From an uncultured Pelagibacteraceae bacterium (GTDB lineage Bacteria > Pseudomonadota > Alphaproteobacteria > Pelagibacterales > Pelagibacteraceae), in NCBI GenBank assembly GCA_902578115.1, contig CACHBR010000001.1:1-64000 (forward strand): a stretch of 64,000 bases of DNA, in the 5' to 3' direction. This document shows, piece by piece, positions 10,475-22,572 of this stretch. Below the pieces are notes generated by a model. It searched no databases, had not been told where the DNA came from, and saw only the letters and a list, made by a program, of their open reading frames with translations. Positions within the stretch are counted from its first letter, which is position 1. The number at the start of each line of letters is the position of its first letter. Both the position numbers and the translations under genes were made by a program.

Positions 10475-11347
10475 ATGCTTAAAAATATTAAACAAAACGC
10501 TAATACTGTAGATAAATTTATAAAAAATTATTTCAATATGCAAAAGTATTCAGAGCTTATACCTGCAATGAAATATGGCACTTTATTTGGTGGAAAAAAA
10601 ATAAGGTCAACAATTATTCTAAATACATCAAAAATTTTTAATATTAATTTTAATCAAATTATTAATGTATGTGCTGCTGTAGAATGTATACATTCATACT
10701 CCTTAATTCATGATGACTTACCATGCATGGACAATGATAGATTGAGGCGAGGAAAACCTTCAACGCATATTAAATTTGGTGAGTCAACAGCGATTCTTGC
10801 TGGGAACTCTTTGTTGACACTAGCTTTTGAAATGATAGCAGATCAAAAATTTAAATTAGACACAAATATTAAACTAAATCTAATAAAAAAATTATCTGAG
10901 TGTGCAGGTCATGTTGGTATCGCAGGAGGCCAATTCTTAGATCTTAATTATGAAAAAAAGAATATTAATTTTAAAAAAGTCATAAATATGCAAAGAAAAA
11001 AGACAGGAAAATTATTTGAATTTTGTTGTTTGGCACCTGCAATTGTAGCAAAAAAAAATATAAAGACACAAAAAGAAATGAGTAAAGTTGGTGAAGAATT
11101 AGGATTATTGTTTCAAATTGCAGATGATCTTTTAGATGTAAAGGGAAGTAAAAAAAGCACAGGTAAACCAGTTAAAAAAGATAAAAAAAAGGGGAAATCC
11201 ACATTAATTAAATTATATGGTTATAAAAAAACTTTAGGGTTTGCTTTGGACAGAAAAAAGACGATAATAAATAAACTAAAAAAATATGGACAAAAATCAA
11301 ATAAGTTAATTGAGGTATCAGATTTTATATTAAATAGAAGTTTTTAA
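10475..11347 (+). CDS. ispA: Farnesyl/geranyl diphosphate synthase
   Basis: [19 protein letters not shown] (first Asp-rich motif), FQIADDLLD (second). Confidence 0.93.
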   Translation: MLKNIKQNANTVDKFIKNYFNMQKYSELIPAMKYGTLFGGKKIRSTIILNTSKIFNINFNQIINVCAAVECIHSYSLIHDDLPCMDNDRLRRGKPSTHIKFGESTAILAGNSLLTLAFEMIADQKFKLDTNIKLNLIKKLSECAGHVGIAGGQFLDLNYEKKNINFKKVINMQRKKTGKLFEFCCLAPAIVAKKNIKTQKEMSKVGEELGLLFQIADDLLDVKGSKKSTGKPVKKDKKKGKSTLIKLYGYKKTLGFALDRKKTIINKLKKYGQKSNKLIEVSDFILNRSF

Positions 11348-13263
11348 TGAAAAATAAATTATTAGATAATATTAATTATCCATCAGATTTAAGGAAACTA
11401 AGTAAAAATCAATTAGATCAAGTTTCTAAAGAACTGAGATCTGAACTAATTAATGTTGTATCAGAAACTGGAGGTCATCTAGGAGCAGGTCTAGGTGTGG
11501 TAGAGCTTACCGTAGCTTTACATTACGTTTTTAATACTCCAAAAGATAAATTAGTTTGGGATGTTGGCCATCAATGCTACCCGCACAAATTAATTACAGG
11601 AAGACGAGACAGAATAAGAACTTTAAGAAAAGGCGGTGGGCTTTCAGGATTTACCAAAAGATCAGAAAGTGAATATGATCCATTTGGAGCAGCACATAGC
11701 TCTACATCGATATCATCAACTCTTGGTATGGCTACAGCTAAGAAGCTCTCTAATGATAAAAATAACGTTGTTGCTGTCATAGGTGATGGAGCAATGAGTG
11801 CAGGAATGGCCTATGAAGCAATGAATAATGCTGGAGCGATGAAATCAAAATTGATCGTTGTTCTTAATGACAATGATATGTCAATTGCACCACCGGTTGG
11901 TGCGATGAGCAAATATCTTGCAAGACTTTTGTCTGGAAAAATATACTTTAGTTTCCGTGAAACCATAAAATTAATACTTTCAGCTTTTTCAAGAAGATTT
12001 TCAAAAAGCGCGGGTAAAGCAGAGGATTTACTTAGAAGTGCAGTGACCGGCGGAACACTATTCAGCCAACTTGGGTTTTATTATATAGGTCCCATTGATG
12101 GACATGATGTAAACAATTTAGTTACAATTTTAGAGAACGCAAAAAATTCAAATCATCAAGGCCCAATACTAATACATGCAATTACCAAAAAGGGTAAAGG
12201 ATACAAACCCGCTGAAGAGTCAGGAGATAAATATCATGGGGTATCAAAATTTGATGTTTTAACTGGTAAACAGGCAAAAGGTAAATCAGCAGGACCCTCT
12301 TATACAAAGGTTTTTGCAAATACTTTAATTAAACATGCACAGAACGATACAAAAATTGTAGCAATTACTGGCGCAATGCCATCTGGAACTGGACTAGATC
12401 TTTTTCAAAAAAAGTTTCCTGATAGGATGTTTGATGTGGGTATAGCCGAACAACACGGAGTAACTTTCGCTGCTGGATTAGCTACCGAAGGATACAAACC
12501 CTATGCTGCCATTTACTCAACTTTTTTACAAAGAGCTTATGATCAGGTTGTTCATGACGTTGCAATACAATCTTTACCAGTTAGATTTGCCATAGATAGA
12601 GCAGGCTTAGTCGGTTCAGACGGAGCAACTCATGCCGGATCATTTGATACTACATACCTCTCTACTCTGCCAAATTTTGTTGTAATGGCAGCAAGCGATG
12701 AGGCTGAATTAGTAAGAATGATAAATACATCAGTAAACATAAATGATAGGCCATCAGCCTTCAGATATCCTAGAGGAAGTGGTTTTGGTGTAGAATTACC
12801 CGATATCAATGAAACTATTGAAATTGGTAAAGGTAGAATTATTTCATCTGGAAAACATTTGGCAATTCTTAATTTTGGAGCAAGGATGAATGAATGCAAA
12901 AAAGCGGCTGAGACTTTAAATAAAAAAGGAATTTTTGTGACAATTTTTGACGCAAGATTTGCAAAGCCTTTAGATGAAAAACTAATTCTTGAATTAGCTT
13001 CAAACCATGAAGCTGTTTTGACGATTGAAGAAGGTTCTATAGGTGGTTTTGGATCTCATGTTTCAAATCTTTTATCTGAAAGAGGATTTTTTGACAGTGG
13101 ATTAAAATTTAGATCTATGATCTTACCTGATAAATTTTTGGATCAAGATACACCTGATAACATGTATAAAACTGCAGGATTAGACGGTAATAGTATTGTT
13201 GAAAAAATTGAAAATATTTTAAATTCTAACGTGGTTATTGCAAAAAATAAAAACTTATCTTAA
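11347..13263 (+). CDS. dxs: 1-deoxy-D-xylulose-5-phosphate synthase
   Basis: [67 protein letters not shown]. Confidence 0.97.
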   Translation: MKNKLLDNINYPSDLRKLSKNQLDQVSKELRSELINVVSETGGHLGAGLGVVELTVALHYVFNTPKDKLVWDVGHQCYPHKLITGRRDRIRTLRKGGGLSGFTKRSESEYDPFGAAHSSTSISSTLGMATAKKLSNDKNNVVAVIGDGAMSAGMAYEAMNNAGAMKSKLIVVLNDNDMSIAPPVGAMSKYLARLLSGKIYFSFRETIKLILSAFSRRFSKSAGKAEDLLRSAVTGGTLFSQLGFYYIGPIDGHDVNNLVTILENAKNSNHQGPILIHAITKKGKGYKPAEESGDKYHGVSKFDVLTGKQAKGKSAGPSYTKVFANTLIKHAQNDTKIVAITGAMPSGTGLDLFQKKFPDRMFDVGIAEQHGVTFAAGLATEGYKPYAAIYSTFLQRAYDQVVHDVAIQSLPVRFAIDRAGLVGSDGATHAGSFDTTYLSTLPNFVVMAASDEAELVRMINTSVNINDRPSAFRYPRGSGFGVELPDINETIEIGKGRIISSGKHLAILNFGARMNECKKAAETLNKKGIFVTIFDARFAKPLDEKLILELASNHEAVLTIEEGSIGGFGSHVSNLLSERGFFDSGLKFRSMILPDKFLDQDTPDNMYKTAGLDGNSIVEKIENILNSNVVIAKNKNLS

Positions 13264-14342
13264 CCACACTGGGCTCTATTCATTAAAAAGTGGTCTAGTA
13301 ATACACACGAAAGCATAGCCTCACCAATTGGAACTGCTCTTATACCAACACAAGGATCATGGCGGCCTCTCACAGATATTTTTGTATTTTTCCCTTTCTT
13401 ATCAATTGTTTCTCTACTGTTAATTATTGATGAAGTTGGTTTTACTGCAAATGAAGCAATAATTTCTTGTCCTGAGGAAATACCACCAAGTATTCCTCCG
13501 GCATTATTACTTTTAAACTTAGCCTTTCCAGATTTAGATCTCATTTCATCAGAATTTTCCTCTCCTGATAAATATGCAGCACCCATTCCCGCACCTATAT
13601 TTACACCCTTAACAGCATTAATACTCATCAAAGCTCCAGCTATGTCAGTATCAAGTTTAGAGTAAATTGGTGCCCCAAGTCCTGCAGGAATACCATTAGC
13701 CCTGAGTTCAATTACTGCACCACATGATGATCCAGATTTCCTTACTGCCATTAAATATTTTTCCCAGAGTTTAACAGACTTTCTGTCTGGGCAAAAAAAT
13801 GGATTTTTTCTTATTTCTTTATTATTCCAATTTTTCCTATCACATCCCATTAATCCCAACTGTACAACAGCACCATAAAGACTAAATTTTTTACCTAATA
13901 AATTTTTTAATACTATTTTTGCTATAGCACCAGCAGCAACTCTCGAAGCTGTTTCTCTTGCTGATTGTCTTCCACCTCCTCGAAAATCTCTTATTCCATA
14001 TTTTTTAAAATATGTGAAATCAGCATGACCTGGTCTAAATTTATTTTTTATTGACTCATAGTCCCTCGATCTTTTGTCCTCATTTCTTATCAATATTGAA
14101 ATTGGAGTACCTGTTGATTTTCCCTCAAATACTCCAGATAAAATTTCTATCTTATCGGACTCTTTTCTTTGGGAGACAAATTTTGTGTTTCCAGGTCTTC
14201 TCCTGTCCATGTCTGCCTGTATTTCTTTATCTGAAATAGCTATATTTGGAGGACATCCATCTATAATACAGCCTATAGCGGGACCATGTGACTCACCCCA
14301 TGTCGTAAATCTAAATATTTTTCCAAAAGTATTAAAAGACAT
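13260..14342 (-). CDS. aroC: Chorismate synthase
   Basis: [68 protein letters not shown]. Confidence 0.97.
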   Translation of the reverse strand: MSFNTFGKIFRFTTWGESHGPAIGCIIDGCPPNIAISDKEIQADMDRRRPGNTKFVSQRKESDKIEILSGVFEGKSTGTPISILIRNEDKRSRDYESIKNKFRPGHADFTYFKKYGIRDFRGGGRQSARETASRVAAGAIAKIVLKNLLGKKFSLYGAVVQLGLMGCDRKNWNNKEIRKNPFFCPDRKSVKLWEKYLMAVRKSGSSCGAVIELRANGIPAGLGAPIYSKLDTDIAGALMSINAVKGVNIGAGMGAAYLSGEENSDEMRSKSGKAKFKSNNAGGILGGISSGQEIIASFAVKPTSSIINSRETIDKKGKNTKISVRGRHDPCVGIRAVPIGEAMLSCVLLDHFLMNRAQCG

Positions 14343-14376
14343 CGATAATTAATGTATAAATTATTTTATAATAATT

Positions 14377-15009
14377 ATGAATCAAAAAAATGGCCAAAAT
14401 TCGTTAGGACTGGATAATTGTTTTGGAGACGAGGCAAATCCTATTAATTTGTTTAAAAATTGGTTCTCAGTAGCTGAAAAAAGTGAAATTAATGATCCAA
14501 ATGCATTATCGCTTGCAACTTCAACATCTGATGGAATTCCAAGCGTGAGAATGGTTTTATTAAAAGGATACAGTGAGGATGGTTTTATTTTCTATACCAA
14601 TTTTAACAGTAAAAAAGGAAATGATCTCAAAAAAAATCCAAATGCTTCTATGTGTTTTCACTGGAAAAGTCTTAGAAGACAAATAAGAATTTCAGGCAAA
14701 GTTAATATTGTTAGTGATGAAGTTGCTGACAAATATTACAATTCAAGAGCTTATAGAAGTAGAATAGGTGCTTGGGCATCATCACAGTCTAGTGTAATGA
14801 AAAAAAGAGAGGAATTAATTCAAAGGTTTGAAGAATTTAAAAAAAAATATCCTGATGAAAATAAAGTACCTAGACCTCCCCACTGGTCAGGTTGGAATTT
14901 AAAGCCAGAACGAATTGAGTTTTGGCTGGAAATTAAAAATAGGATTCACGAAAGATTAAATTATAGAAAAGAAAATAACAATTGGGTTAAGGAAATACTT
15001 TATCCTTAA
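14377..15009 (+). CDS. pdxH: Pyridoxamine 5'-phosphate oxidase
   Basis: NALSLATSTSDGIPSVRMVLLKGYSEDGFIFYTN; C-terminal RIHERLNYRK...LYP. Confidence 0.95.
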   Translation: MNQKNGQNSLGLDNCFGDEANPINLFKNWFSVAEKSEINDPNALSLATSTSDGIPSVRMVLLKGYSEDGFIFYTNFNSKKGNDLKKNPNASMCFHWKSLRRQIRISGKVNIVSDEVADKYYNSRAYRSRIGAWASSQSSVMKKREELIQRFEEFKKKYPDENKVPRPPHWSGWNLKPERIEFWLEIKNRIHERLNYRKENNNWVKEILYP

Positions 15010-16019
15010 AAAGATCTATTCAAGCTAAAACTAGTTAGGTTTTGTAAAACATCTTTTTCTTGTGAGTCATCAAAAATTCCTAGAGCATCATAAGAAACAT
15101 TAACAAAATATTCAGCCCTTTTAAAAGTAGCCTCTAATGCCTTATACTTTTTGATTAATTTTAAAATTTCTTCAAAATCTTTTTTATTTCTTATGTCTTT
15201 CTTGAATATATTAATTAAAAATGTTCTCTCGATAGAGTTTGCTTTTTGGTATAAGATTATAACTGGTAGTGTTACTTTACCTTCAAAAAAATCTTTACCA
15301 ATCTCTTTTCCAAAAATTTTTTCTTTTGAAAAATAATCCAAAGCATCATCTGCAATTTGAAAGGCTAAACCTAAATTTTTTCCATATGACTCTAAAGCAT
15401 CTTTCTTTTTAAGATCTAAATTTGACAAACATGCTCCAACTCTGGTTGCTGCAGAAAATAAGGCTGCAGTTTTTAAATTAATTATTTTTATATAATTCTC
15501 CTCTAAAAGATCAGCCTCACCTTTATATTGGAGCTGCATAACTTCTCCTTGTGCTATTTTGGTTGATGTCGACGATAGAAGTTTTAATATTTCTAAATTT
15601 CCATCTTCAACCATCATTTCAAAACATCTACTCAGTAAATAATCACCGACTAGTATGGAGGATTGATTACCCCATATGTGATTTGGAGTTTTATTACCCC
15701 TTCTTACTTTACTTTGGTCAATTACATCATCGTGAAGCAAAGTTGCGCTGTGAATTAATTCCACACACGCAGCTAAGTTTACATCTCTTACTCCTTCTGT
15801 ATAACCGCCTAATTTTGCAGATCCCATTGTGAGAAGAGCTCTTATTCTTTTACCACCTGAATTAAGGTGATAATCACTCATTTTTTTTATTAAAGTGACA
15901 TCACTTTTGAGTTTATTTTTTATAAGTTTTTCAACAGAATCAAGCTTACCGTCTAGTTGATTTTTTAAATCCAAATAAGCATTATTAACGGATTTTTTTA
16001 AAGGAATTACTGAGCCCAT
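15006..16019 (-). CDS. ispB: Long-chain polyprenyl diphosphate synthase (quinone side chain)
   Basis: GGKRIRALL, LLHDDVIDQSKVRRG, FQIADDALDY. Confidence 0.93.
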   Translation of the reverse strand: MGSVIPLKKSVNNAYLDLKNQLDGKLDSVEKLIKNKLKSDVTLIKKMSDYHLNSGGKRIRALLTMGSAKLGGYTEGVRDVNLAACVELIHSATLLHDDVIDQSKVRRGNKTPNHIWGNQSSILVGDYLLSRCFEMMVEDGNLEILKLLSSTSTKIAQGEVMQLQYKGEADLLEENYIKIINLKTAALFSAATRVGACLSNLDLKKKDALESYGKNLGLAFQIADDALDYFSKEKIFGKEIGKDFFEGKVTLPVIILYQKANSIERTFLINIFKKDIRNKKDFEEILKLIKKYKALEATFKRAEYFVNVSYDALGIFDDSQEKDVLQNLTSFSLNRSF

Positions 16020-16163
16020 AAATTCATTATATACTTTTCAAAATTATATTAATTATTATTTTAGACCTCTGTGACGCATGTAAATTTCAACCAAGAGTAG
16101 CGTAATTTATATTTCAATTTAATTTATGTGCTGATATAAGAATTGGTATTAACCTTTATTCAT

Positions 16164-16976
16164 ATGTTTTCGTTTTTTAAAAAGAAAGTTGTTGTTCCAC
16201 ATATTAGACTAGCTGGAGTTATTGGATCCGCTGGACGATTTAGACAGGGCATAGATTTTTCAGGTCAGCAAGAAATTATAAAAAAAGCATTTTCATTTAA
16301 AAAAGCCAAAAGTATAGCAATTTCAATAAACTCACCTGGAGGATCACCGGTCCAGTCACATTTGATTCATGATTACATTAGACAACTTGCAAAAAAAAAT
16401 AAAAAAAAAGTTATTGTTTTTGCAGAAGATGTTGCAGCTTCAGGCGGATATCTTATTGCTTGTGCGGGCGATGAGATATATGCAAACTCAAGTTCAATAG
16501 TTGGATCAATCGGGGTTATATCAGCTTCTTTTGGATTTCAGGACGCTATTAAAAGAATAGGGGTTCAAAGAAGAGTTTATACAGCTGGAAAAAACAAAAG
16601 TACTTTAGATCCTTTTAAAGAGGAAAAACCGGAAGATATTGAAAGAATTAAAAAATTACAATTAGAATTGCACTCAGACTTTATAAATTTAGTTAAAAAA
16701 AGTCGTGGATCAAAATTAAAAGATCCCGATAAAAATAATACTTTTACAGGTGAATTTTGGTCAGGCTCAACCTCATTAAAATTAGGACTTGTGGATGGCA
16801 TAGGAAATGCAGAACAAATTTTGAGAGAAAAATTTGGAGAAAATATTGAGATTAAAAAGTTTGAAAAACAAAAAGGTTTTTTAGCAAAAAGATTATCTTC
16901 CTCATTAGACAATCAAGTTGATACTATAGTAAGCGCTATAGAAGAAAGAGCACTGTGGCAAAAATTTGGTTTATAG
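16164..16976 (+). CDS. S49 family serine peptidase (SppA/SohB-like); ATG at 16164 preferred over track TTG at 16143
   Basis: SINSPGGSPVQS, AEDVAASGGYLIACAGDEIYANSSSIVGSIGVI. Confidence 0.93.
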   Translation: MFSFFKKKVVVPHIRLAGVIGSAGRFRQGIDFSGQQEIIKKAFSFKKAKSIAISINSPGGSPVQSHLIHDYIRQLAKKNKKKVIVFAEDVAASGGYLIACAGDEIYANSSSIVGSIGVISASFGFQDAIKRIGVQRRVYTAGKNKSTLDPFKEEKPEDIERIKKLQLELHSDFINLVKKSRGSKLKDPDKNNTFTGEFWSGSTSLKLGLVDGIGNAEQILREKFGENIEIKKFEKQKGFLAKRLSSSLDNQVDTIVSAIEERALWQKFGL

Positions 16977-17858
16977 ATGCCAAAAAAAACTAAAGAGAAA
17001 AATAAAGTCTTATCATTTCAAAACTTAATTTTTAATTTACAAAAATTTTGGGATAAACAAGGATGTATTATTTTGCAACCTTACGACTTAGAAGTTGGTG
17101 CGGGTACTTTTCATCCAGCAACTACTTTACGATCACTAGGACCAAAACCTTGGAAAGCAGCTTATGTTCAACCATCAAGAAGACCAACAGATGGAAGATA
17201 TGGAAAAAATCCAAATAGATTACAACATTATTATCAGTATCAGGTTATTATCAAACCATCACCGAAAGATATTAAACAACTATATTTAAAAAGTTTAGTT
17301 GCAATTGGAATAGATCCCAAAGATCATGATGTAAGATTTGTTGAAGATGATTGGGAGAGCCCAACTTTAGGAGCTGCAGGTTTAGGTTGGGAAGTATGGT
17401 GTGATGGAATGGAAATAACTCAATTTACTTATTTTCAAAAAATGACAGGATTAGAATGTAAGCCAATATCAGTCGAGTTGACCTACGGTTTAGAAAGAAT
17501 TTGTATGTTTGTGCAAAAAAAGAAAAACGTATTTGATATCGATTGGAATGACAATGGAGTAAAATATAGAGATGTTTATCTTCAATCCGAAAAAGAATTT
17601 TCTGCTTATAATTTTGATCACGCAAACACCGAGTCACTGCTAAAAAATTTTGATATTGCAGAACAGGAATGTAAGAACCTTCTAGAGCAAAAACTTCCTC
17701 TTCCAGCTTACGACCAATGTTTAAAAGCCAGTCATATTTTCAATTTATTGGATGCGAGAGGAGTAATTGCAGTTGCAGAAAGAACTGGTTATATAAATAG
17801 AATTAGAGAACTAGCAAAGGGAGCAGGATCAGGTTGGTTAGAAAATCAAGATAAATAA
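16977..17858 (+). CDS. glyQ: Glycyl-tRNA synthetase alpha subunit
   Basis: [54 protein letters not shown]. Confidence 0.98.
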   Translation: MPKKTKEKNKVLSFQNLIFNLQKFWDKQGCIILQPYDLEVGAGTFHPATTLRSLGPKPWKAAYVQPSRRPTDGRYGKNPNRLQHYYQYQVIIKPSPKDIKQLYLKSLVAIGIDPKDHDVRFVEDDWESPTLGAAGLGWEVWCDGMEITQFTYFQKMTGLECKPISVELTYGLERICMFVQKKKNVFDIDWNDNGVKYRDVYLQSEKEFSAYNFDHANTESLLKNFDIAEQECKNLLEQKLPLPAYDQCLKASHIFNLLDARGVIAVAERTGYINRIRELAKGAGSGWLENQDK

Positions 17859-19912
17859 TGTCTGAACTTTTTATTGAATTTTTTAGTGAAGAGATACCAC
17901 CAAGTTTACAAATAAGTGCAAGAAACCAATTTCAGAAAATTCTAATAGACAAACTATCTGAAGCAAACTTAAAATATAATAATTTTGAGATATATTCTAC
18001 ACCAACAAGAATAGCTGCCTGTATTTCTGGATTACCAGATAAAATTAAAATATTACCAGCTGAGATAAAGGGTCCTAAAGTTGGTGTGCCAGAAAAAGTT
18101 TTGGAAAATTTTGCTAAATCAAGATTTGTTAGTTTGAGTGATCTATATGAAAAAAAAACAGAAAAAGGAAATTTCTATTTTGTTAAAATTAAGGGAAAAG
18201 AAATTAATAGTGAAGAAGAATTAATTAAATGTATTTTAAAATCTCTTAGTGAAATATCATGGAAAAAGTCTATGAAATGGTCCGACCACGAAATGAGTTG
18301 GGGTAGACCACTAAGATCAATTTTAGCTATTTTTGGAAATAAAGTGCTTAAATTTAACTACCAACACCTTGAGGCTACGAATTTTATACAAATAGAGGAA
18401 AATTCAACAATTACTCAAAAAAAAATCAATAATTTCAACGAGTATAAGAAAATTCTTAAAAGTTATTCAATTATACTTGATCACAAAGAACGCGAAAAAA
18501 TTATAAGCGATAAAATTTTATCGATATGTAAAAAAAAATCATTTAAAGTTTTTATCAACCAAACTTTACTTACCGAGGTAAGTAATTTGGTTGATAAACC
18601 AAATGTGTTAATAGCTCAATTTGATAAAAATTATTTAAAATTGCCCCAAGAAGTTATTAGGTCTACACTTCAAACACACCAAAGATATTTTACTTTGGTG
18701 GATCATAGAGACAGAATAAGTAATGAATTCGTTGTAGTAGCAAATAAAAAAGATGAAAAAAAATTAATCAAAATAGGAAACGAAAGGGTAGTTGATGCAA
18801 GACTTTCTGACGCCAGTTTCTTTTGGGAGAAAGACAAGTCTTTAAACTTGATAAAACAAATTAATAAATTAAAAGAAATTACGTTTTATGAAAACCTGGG
18901 CTCAATTTATGATAAAACTCAAAGACTCAGAAAGATGGCTTATTTTATTTCTGATCAACTTGATTTAAAAAAAGAAAAAGTTGAGATAGCTGCATCTATA
19001 AGTAAAACTGATTTAGTTTCAGGGTTAGTTGGTGAGTTTCCTGAACTTCAAGGAATAATGGGAAAATATTTTGCCTCAAATCAAGGATTTGAAGAAGATG
19101 TATCTTTAGCAGTAAGCGAACATTACTTACCGATAAGTATTTCCTCACATGTTCCAAAAAGACCAATTAGTTATGGTCTTTCAATTATAGATAAACTGGA
19201 TACTTTAGTAGGTTTCTTTTTGATAAATGAAAAACCCACAAGTTCAAAAGACCCATTTGCTTTAAGAAGATCATCTATTGGACTTTTAAGAACTGTAATT
19301 GAGAATAATTTAAGAGTAAGCATAAGAGATTTAATTGATTATTTAATAAAGATGTATACTGAACAAGGTGTCAAAGAATTAAATCAAAATACACATTCAG
19401 AACTTTTAAAATTTTTTAGAGAACGTATGAAAAATATTTTAAAAGAGAAAAAAATTAGACCTGACATTATTGAAGCATCAGTAAGCTCACATTTAAATGA
19501 CGATTTTCTTGAACTATATAAAAAGACCATTGTTATGAATAAATTTATATCAAAAGATCTCGGTAGGAATGCAGTATCAACTTATAAAAGAGCATCCAAC
19601 ATTCTTGATAAAGAAAAAAATATATCAAAAAGTGGTCCAGATGCAGTTCTTTTTAAACAAGACGAGGAAAAAGAACTATTTAATAAAATAAATGACATCA
19701 GAAAGGTTTTTGCATTTAAGGAAAGGAAAGAAAATTACGAAAATCATTTAAAACTTTTATCAGAAACTAAGTTATCCACTGATAAGTTTTTTGAAAATGT
19801 GAAGGTAAATGACGATAATAATGATATTAAAAATAATAGACTAGAACTCTTGCAAAGACTCTGTTCTACATTTAATACTTTTATAGATTTTTCAAAATTG
19901 GAAGGTAGTTAA
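17858..19912 (+). CDS. glyS: Glycyl-tRNA synthetase beta subunit
   Basis: Downstream of glyQ; LFIEFFSEEIPPSLQ, KSMKWSDHEMSWGRPLRSI, HQRYFTL, ADPFALRR-type motif SKDPFALRRSSIGLLR. Confidence 0.97.
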   Translation: MSELFIEFFSEEIPPSLQISARNQFQKILIDKLSEANLKYNNFEIYSTPTRIAACISGLPDKIKILPAEIKGPKVGVPEKVLENFAKSRFVSLSDLYEKKTEKGNFYFVKIKGKEINSEEELIKCILKSLSEISWKKSMKWSDHEMSWGRPLRSILAIFGNKVLKFNYQHLEATNFIQIEENSTITQKKINNFNEYKKILKSYSIILDHKEREKIISDKILSICKKKSFKVFINQTLLTEVSNLVDKPNVLIAQFDKNYLKLPQEVIRSTLQTHQRYFTLVDHRDRISNEFVVVANKKDEKKLIKIGNERVVDARLSDASFFWEKDKSLNLIKQINKLKEITFYENLGSIYDKTQRLRKMAYFISDQLDLKKEKVEIAASISKTDLVSGLVGEFPELQGIMGKYFASNQGFEEDVSLAVSEHYLPISISSHVPKRPISYGLSIIDKLDTLVGFFLINEKPTSSKDPFALRRSSIGLLRTVIENNLRVSIRDLIDYLIKMYTEQGVKELNQNTHSELLKFFRERMKNILKEKKIRPDIIEASVSSHLNDDFLELYKKTIVMNKFISKDLGRNAVSTYKRASNILDKEKNISKSGPDAVLFKQDEEKELFNKINDIRKVFAFKERKENYENHLKLLSETKLSTDKFFENVKVNDDNNDIKNNRLELLQRLCSTFNTFIDFSKLEGS

Positions 19913-22572
19913 TGTCGAAGTTCATATTTAGTTTTGGAGATAAAAAAACAAAAAAAATATCAAATTCAAGAAATATATTAGGTGGTAAAGGTGCAAATTT
20001 AGCTGAGATGGCTAGACTAGGATTGCCAGTTCCTCCAGGTTTTACAATTTCAACTAAGATGTGTGAAATTTTTTACAAAAATAATAAAAAATTAACATCT
20101 AAAGTTAAAGCTGAAATTAAAAAAGAACTTAAAAAAATTGAAATTATAACAAAGAAAAAGTTCGGTGAAAATTCAAATCCTTTATTAATATCTGTCAGAT
20201 CAGGATCAAGAGTTTCAATGCCTGGTATGATGGATACTATTCTCAACTTAGGACTCAATGATAAAACGGTGTCAGCTCTTTCAAAAAAAACTTTAAATGA
20301 CAGATTTGCAAAAGATAGTTACAGAAGATTTATTCAGATGTATTCTAATGTAGTTATGGGGGTAGAAACGCATCATTTTGAGGAAATGATTGATAACTAC
20401 AAATTAACCAAAGGTGTTCTGCAAGACACTGAACTAAACTCTGAAGATTGGGATGGCTTAATTAATAATTTTAAAAAATTAATAAAAGAAAAAACAAAAA
20501 GAAGCTTTCCTCAAGATGTCCACGAACAACTTTTTGGCGCAATAAATGCTGTATTCCTATCATGGGAAAGTAAAAGGGCAAAAATTTATAGAAAATTAAA
20601 TCATATACCAGGTGATTGGGGAACCGCAGTAAACGTTCAGTCAATGGTTTTTGGTAATATGGGAAATGATTGTGCAACAGGTGTAGCTTTTACAAGAAAC
20701 CCTTCCACCGGAGAAAATAAATTTTTTGGAGAGTATTTAATAAATGCTCAGGGGGAAGATGTTGTAGCAGGTAGTAGAACTCCAAGATACATTACAAAAA
20801 AATCGAGAGAAGAAGCAGGGGCAAAAGAGAAATCGATGGAAGAAACTATGCCAAAAGTTTTTAAAGAACTAAAAAACATATTTTTAAAATTAGAAAATCA
20901 CTACAAAGATATGCAAGATATTGAATTTACCGTAGAGAACAAAAAGTTATGGATGTTACAAACTCGAAATGGAAAACGAACAGCTAAGGCCGCAATTAAA
21001 ATAGCCGTAGATATGGTAAAAGAAAAATTAATTTCAAAAAAAGAAGCAATTTTAAGAATTGATGCTAATACACTTGATACACTTTTACATCCCACTTTAG
21101 ATGATAAAGTTGAAAAAAAAGTAATAGCAAAAGGCTTGCCGGCATCACCAGGAGCCGCCAGTGGCAAAGTAGTTTTTACAGCGGATGAGGCTGAGAAAAT
21201 GAGCAATCAAAAAGAGGATACGATTTTAGTAAGATTAGAAACATCGCCAGAAGATATTCATGGGATGCATGCTGCAAAAGGAATATTAACTGCGAGGGGA
21301 GGAATGACAAGTCATGCCGCAGTTGTTGCTAGAGGTATGGGAAGGCCATGTGTCTCAGGTTCTGCGGAAATTAATATCGATTATGAAAGTAAAGAATTTA
21401 AAGTTGGAGACCTAGTAATCAAAGAGGGCGATACTATAACCATTGATGGAGGATCAGGAAAAGTAATGGAAGGAGTAGTTCCAACTGTAAAACCAGATAT
21501 TTCAGGATATTTTTCAACAATAATGAAATGGGCAGATGAATTTAGAAAATTAAAAATTAGAACTAATTCAGAAACACCTCAGGATACAAAAATTGCCAGA
21601 AGCTTTGGAGCAGAAGGTATTGGACTATGTAGAACTGAACATATGTTTTTTGAAGAAGAAAGAATTTTATCTGTGCGACAGATGATAGTATCAAAAGATT
21701 TAGATGGAAGAAGGATAGCTTTAGAAAAATTGTTACCTTATCAAAAAAACGATTTTAAAGAAATATTCAAAATTATGAAAGGTTTACCAGTTACCGTAAG
21801 ACTTTTAGATCCACCACTACATGAGTTTCTTCCAAAAACAGATAAAGACATGGAAGATTTGGCAAGATCACTTAACTTAGGGGTTAAAGAAATTAAGGAT
21901 AGAGTAGCAGAACTTCATGAATTAAATCCTATGCTTGGTCATAGAGGATGTAGACTTGGAATATCTTTTCCTGAAATTTACGAAATGCAATGCAGAGCAA
22001 TTTTTACAGCTTTAATTGAGTGTAAAAAAGAAAAAATACAATCTGTAATACCAGAAATCATGATACCCCTTGTTTCTACTGAGGACGAGATTGGTATAAT
22101 GAGAAAATTAGTAGATGAGGTAGCCAAGAAAGTTCAGAAAGAAAACAAAATTAAATTAGAATACTTTGTTGGTACAATGATCGAATTACCAAGAGCAGCA
22201 CTAAGAGCAGCGCCTATATCAAAATATGCTGACTTCTTTAGTTTTGGAACAAATGATTTAACACAAACTACTTACGGTATAAGCCGCGATGATTCTGGAA
22301 AGTTTTTAAATGATTACTTAGATCATAAAATTTTCGATACCGATCCATTCGTAAGTATTGATAAAGATGGAGTAGGTGAGTTGGTTAAAATCGCGACCGA
22401 AAGAGGAAGAAAAAATAATAGAAAACTTAAATTAGGAATTTGTGGAGAACATGGTGGTGATCCCAAAAGTATAGAATTTTGTTCTAAAGCAGGATTAAAC
22501 TATGTCTCTTGCTCTCCTTTTAGAGTACCAATTGCTAGGTTAGCAGCAGCACAAGCTGAACTTAGGAAATAA
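19912..22572 (+). CDS. ppdK: Pyruvate, phosphate dikinase
   Basis: GGKGANLAEMARLGLPVPPGFTIS, TARGGMTSHAAVVARGMGRPCVSG, GICGEHGGDP. Confidence 0.97.
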   Translation: MSKFIFSFGDKKTKKISNSRNILGGKGANLAEMARLGLPVPPGFTISTKMCEIFYKNNKKLTSKVKAEIKKELKKIEIITKKKFGENSNPLLISVRSGSRVSMPGMMDTILNLGLNDKTVSALSKKTLNDRFAKDSYRRFIQMYSNVVMGVETHHFEEMIDNYKLTKGVLQDTELNSEDWDGLINNFKKLIKEKTKRSFPQDVHEQLFGAINAVFLSWESKRAKIYRKLNHIPGDWGTAVNVQSMVFGNMGNDCATGVAFTRNPSTGENKFFGEYLINAQGEDVVAGSRTPRYITKKSREEAGAKEKSMEETMPKVFKELKNIFLKLENHYKDMQDIEFTVENKKLWMLQTRNGKRTAKAAIKIAVDMVKEKLISKKEAILRIDANTLDTLLHPTLDDKVEKKVIAKGLPASPGAASGKVVFTADEAEKMSNQKEDTILVRLETSPEDIHGMHAAKGILTARGGMTSHAAVVARGMGRPCVSGSAEINIDYESKEFKVGDLVIKEGDTITIDGGSGKVMEGVVPTVKPDISGYFSTIMKWADEFRKLKIRTNSETPQDTKIARSFGAEGIGLCRTEHMFFEEERILSVRQMIVSKDLDGRRIALEKLLPYQKNDFKEIFKIMKGLPVTVRLLDPPLHEFLPKTDKDMEDLARSLNLGVKEIKDRVAELHELNPMLGHRGCRLGISFPEIYEMQCRAIFTALIECKKEKIQSVIPEIMIPLVSTEDEIGIMRKLVDEVAKKVQKENKIKLEYFVGTMIELPRAALRAAPISKYADFFSFGTNDLTQTTYGISRDDSGKFLNDYLDHKIFDTDPFVSIDKDGVGELVKIATERGRKNNRKLKLGICGEHGGDPKSIEFCSKAGLNYVSCSPFRVPIARLAAAQAELRK

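Noticed and set aside
10475-16019. Two polyprenyl synthase genes as a redundant duplication
   Set aside because: Sequence features fit distinct ispA (short-chain) and ispB (long-chain) roles, a normal pairing.
20901-21206. 101-aa antisense ORF in ppdK
   Set aside because: Lies inside a highly conserved PPDK region; no independent motif or start signal.
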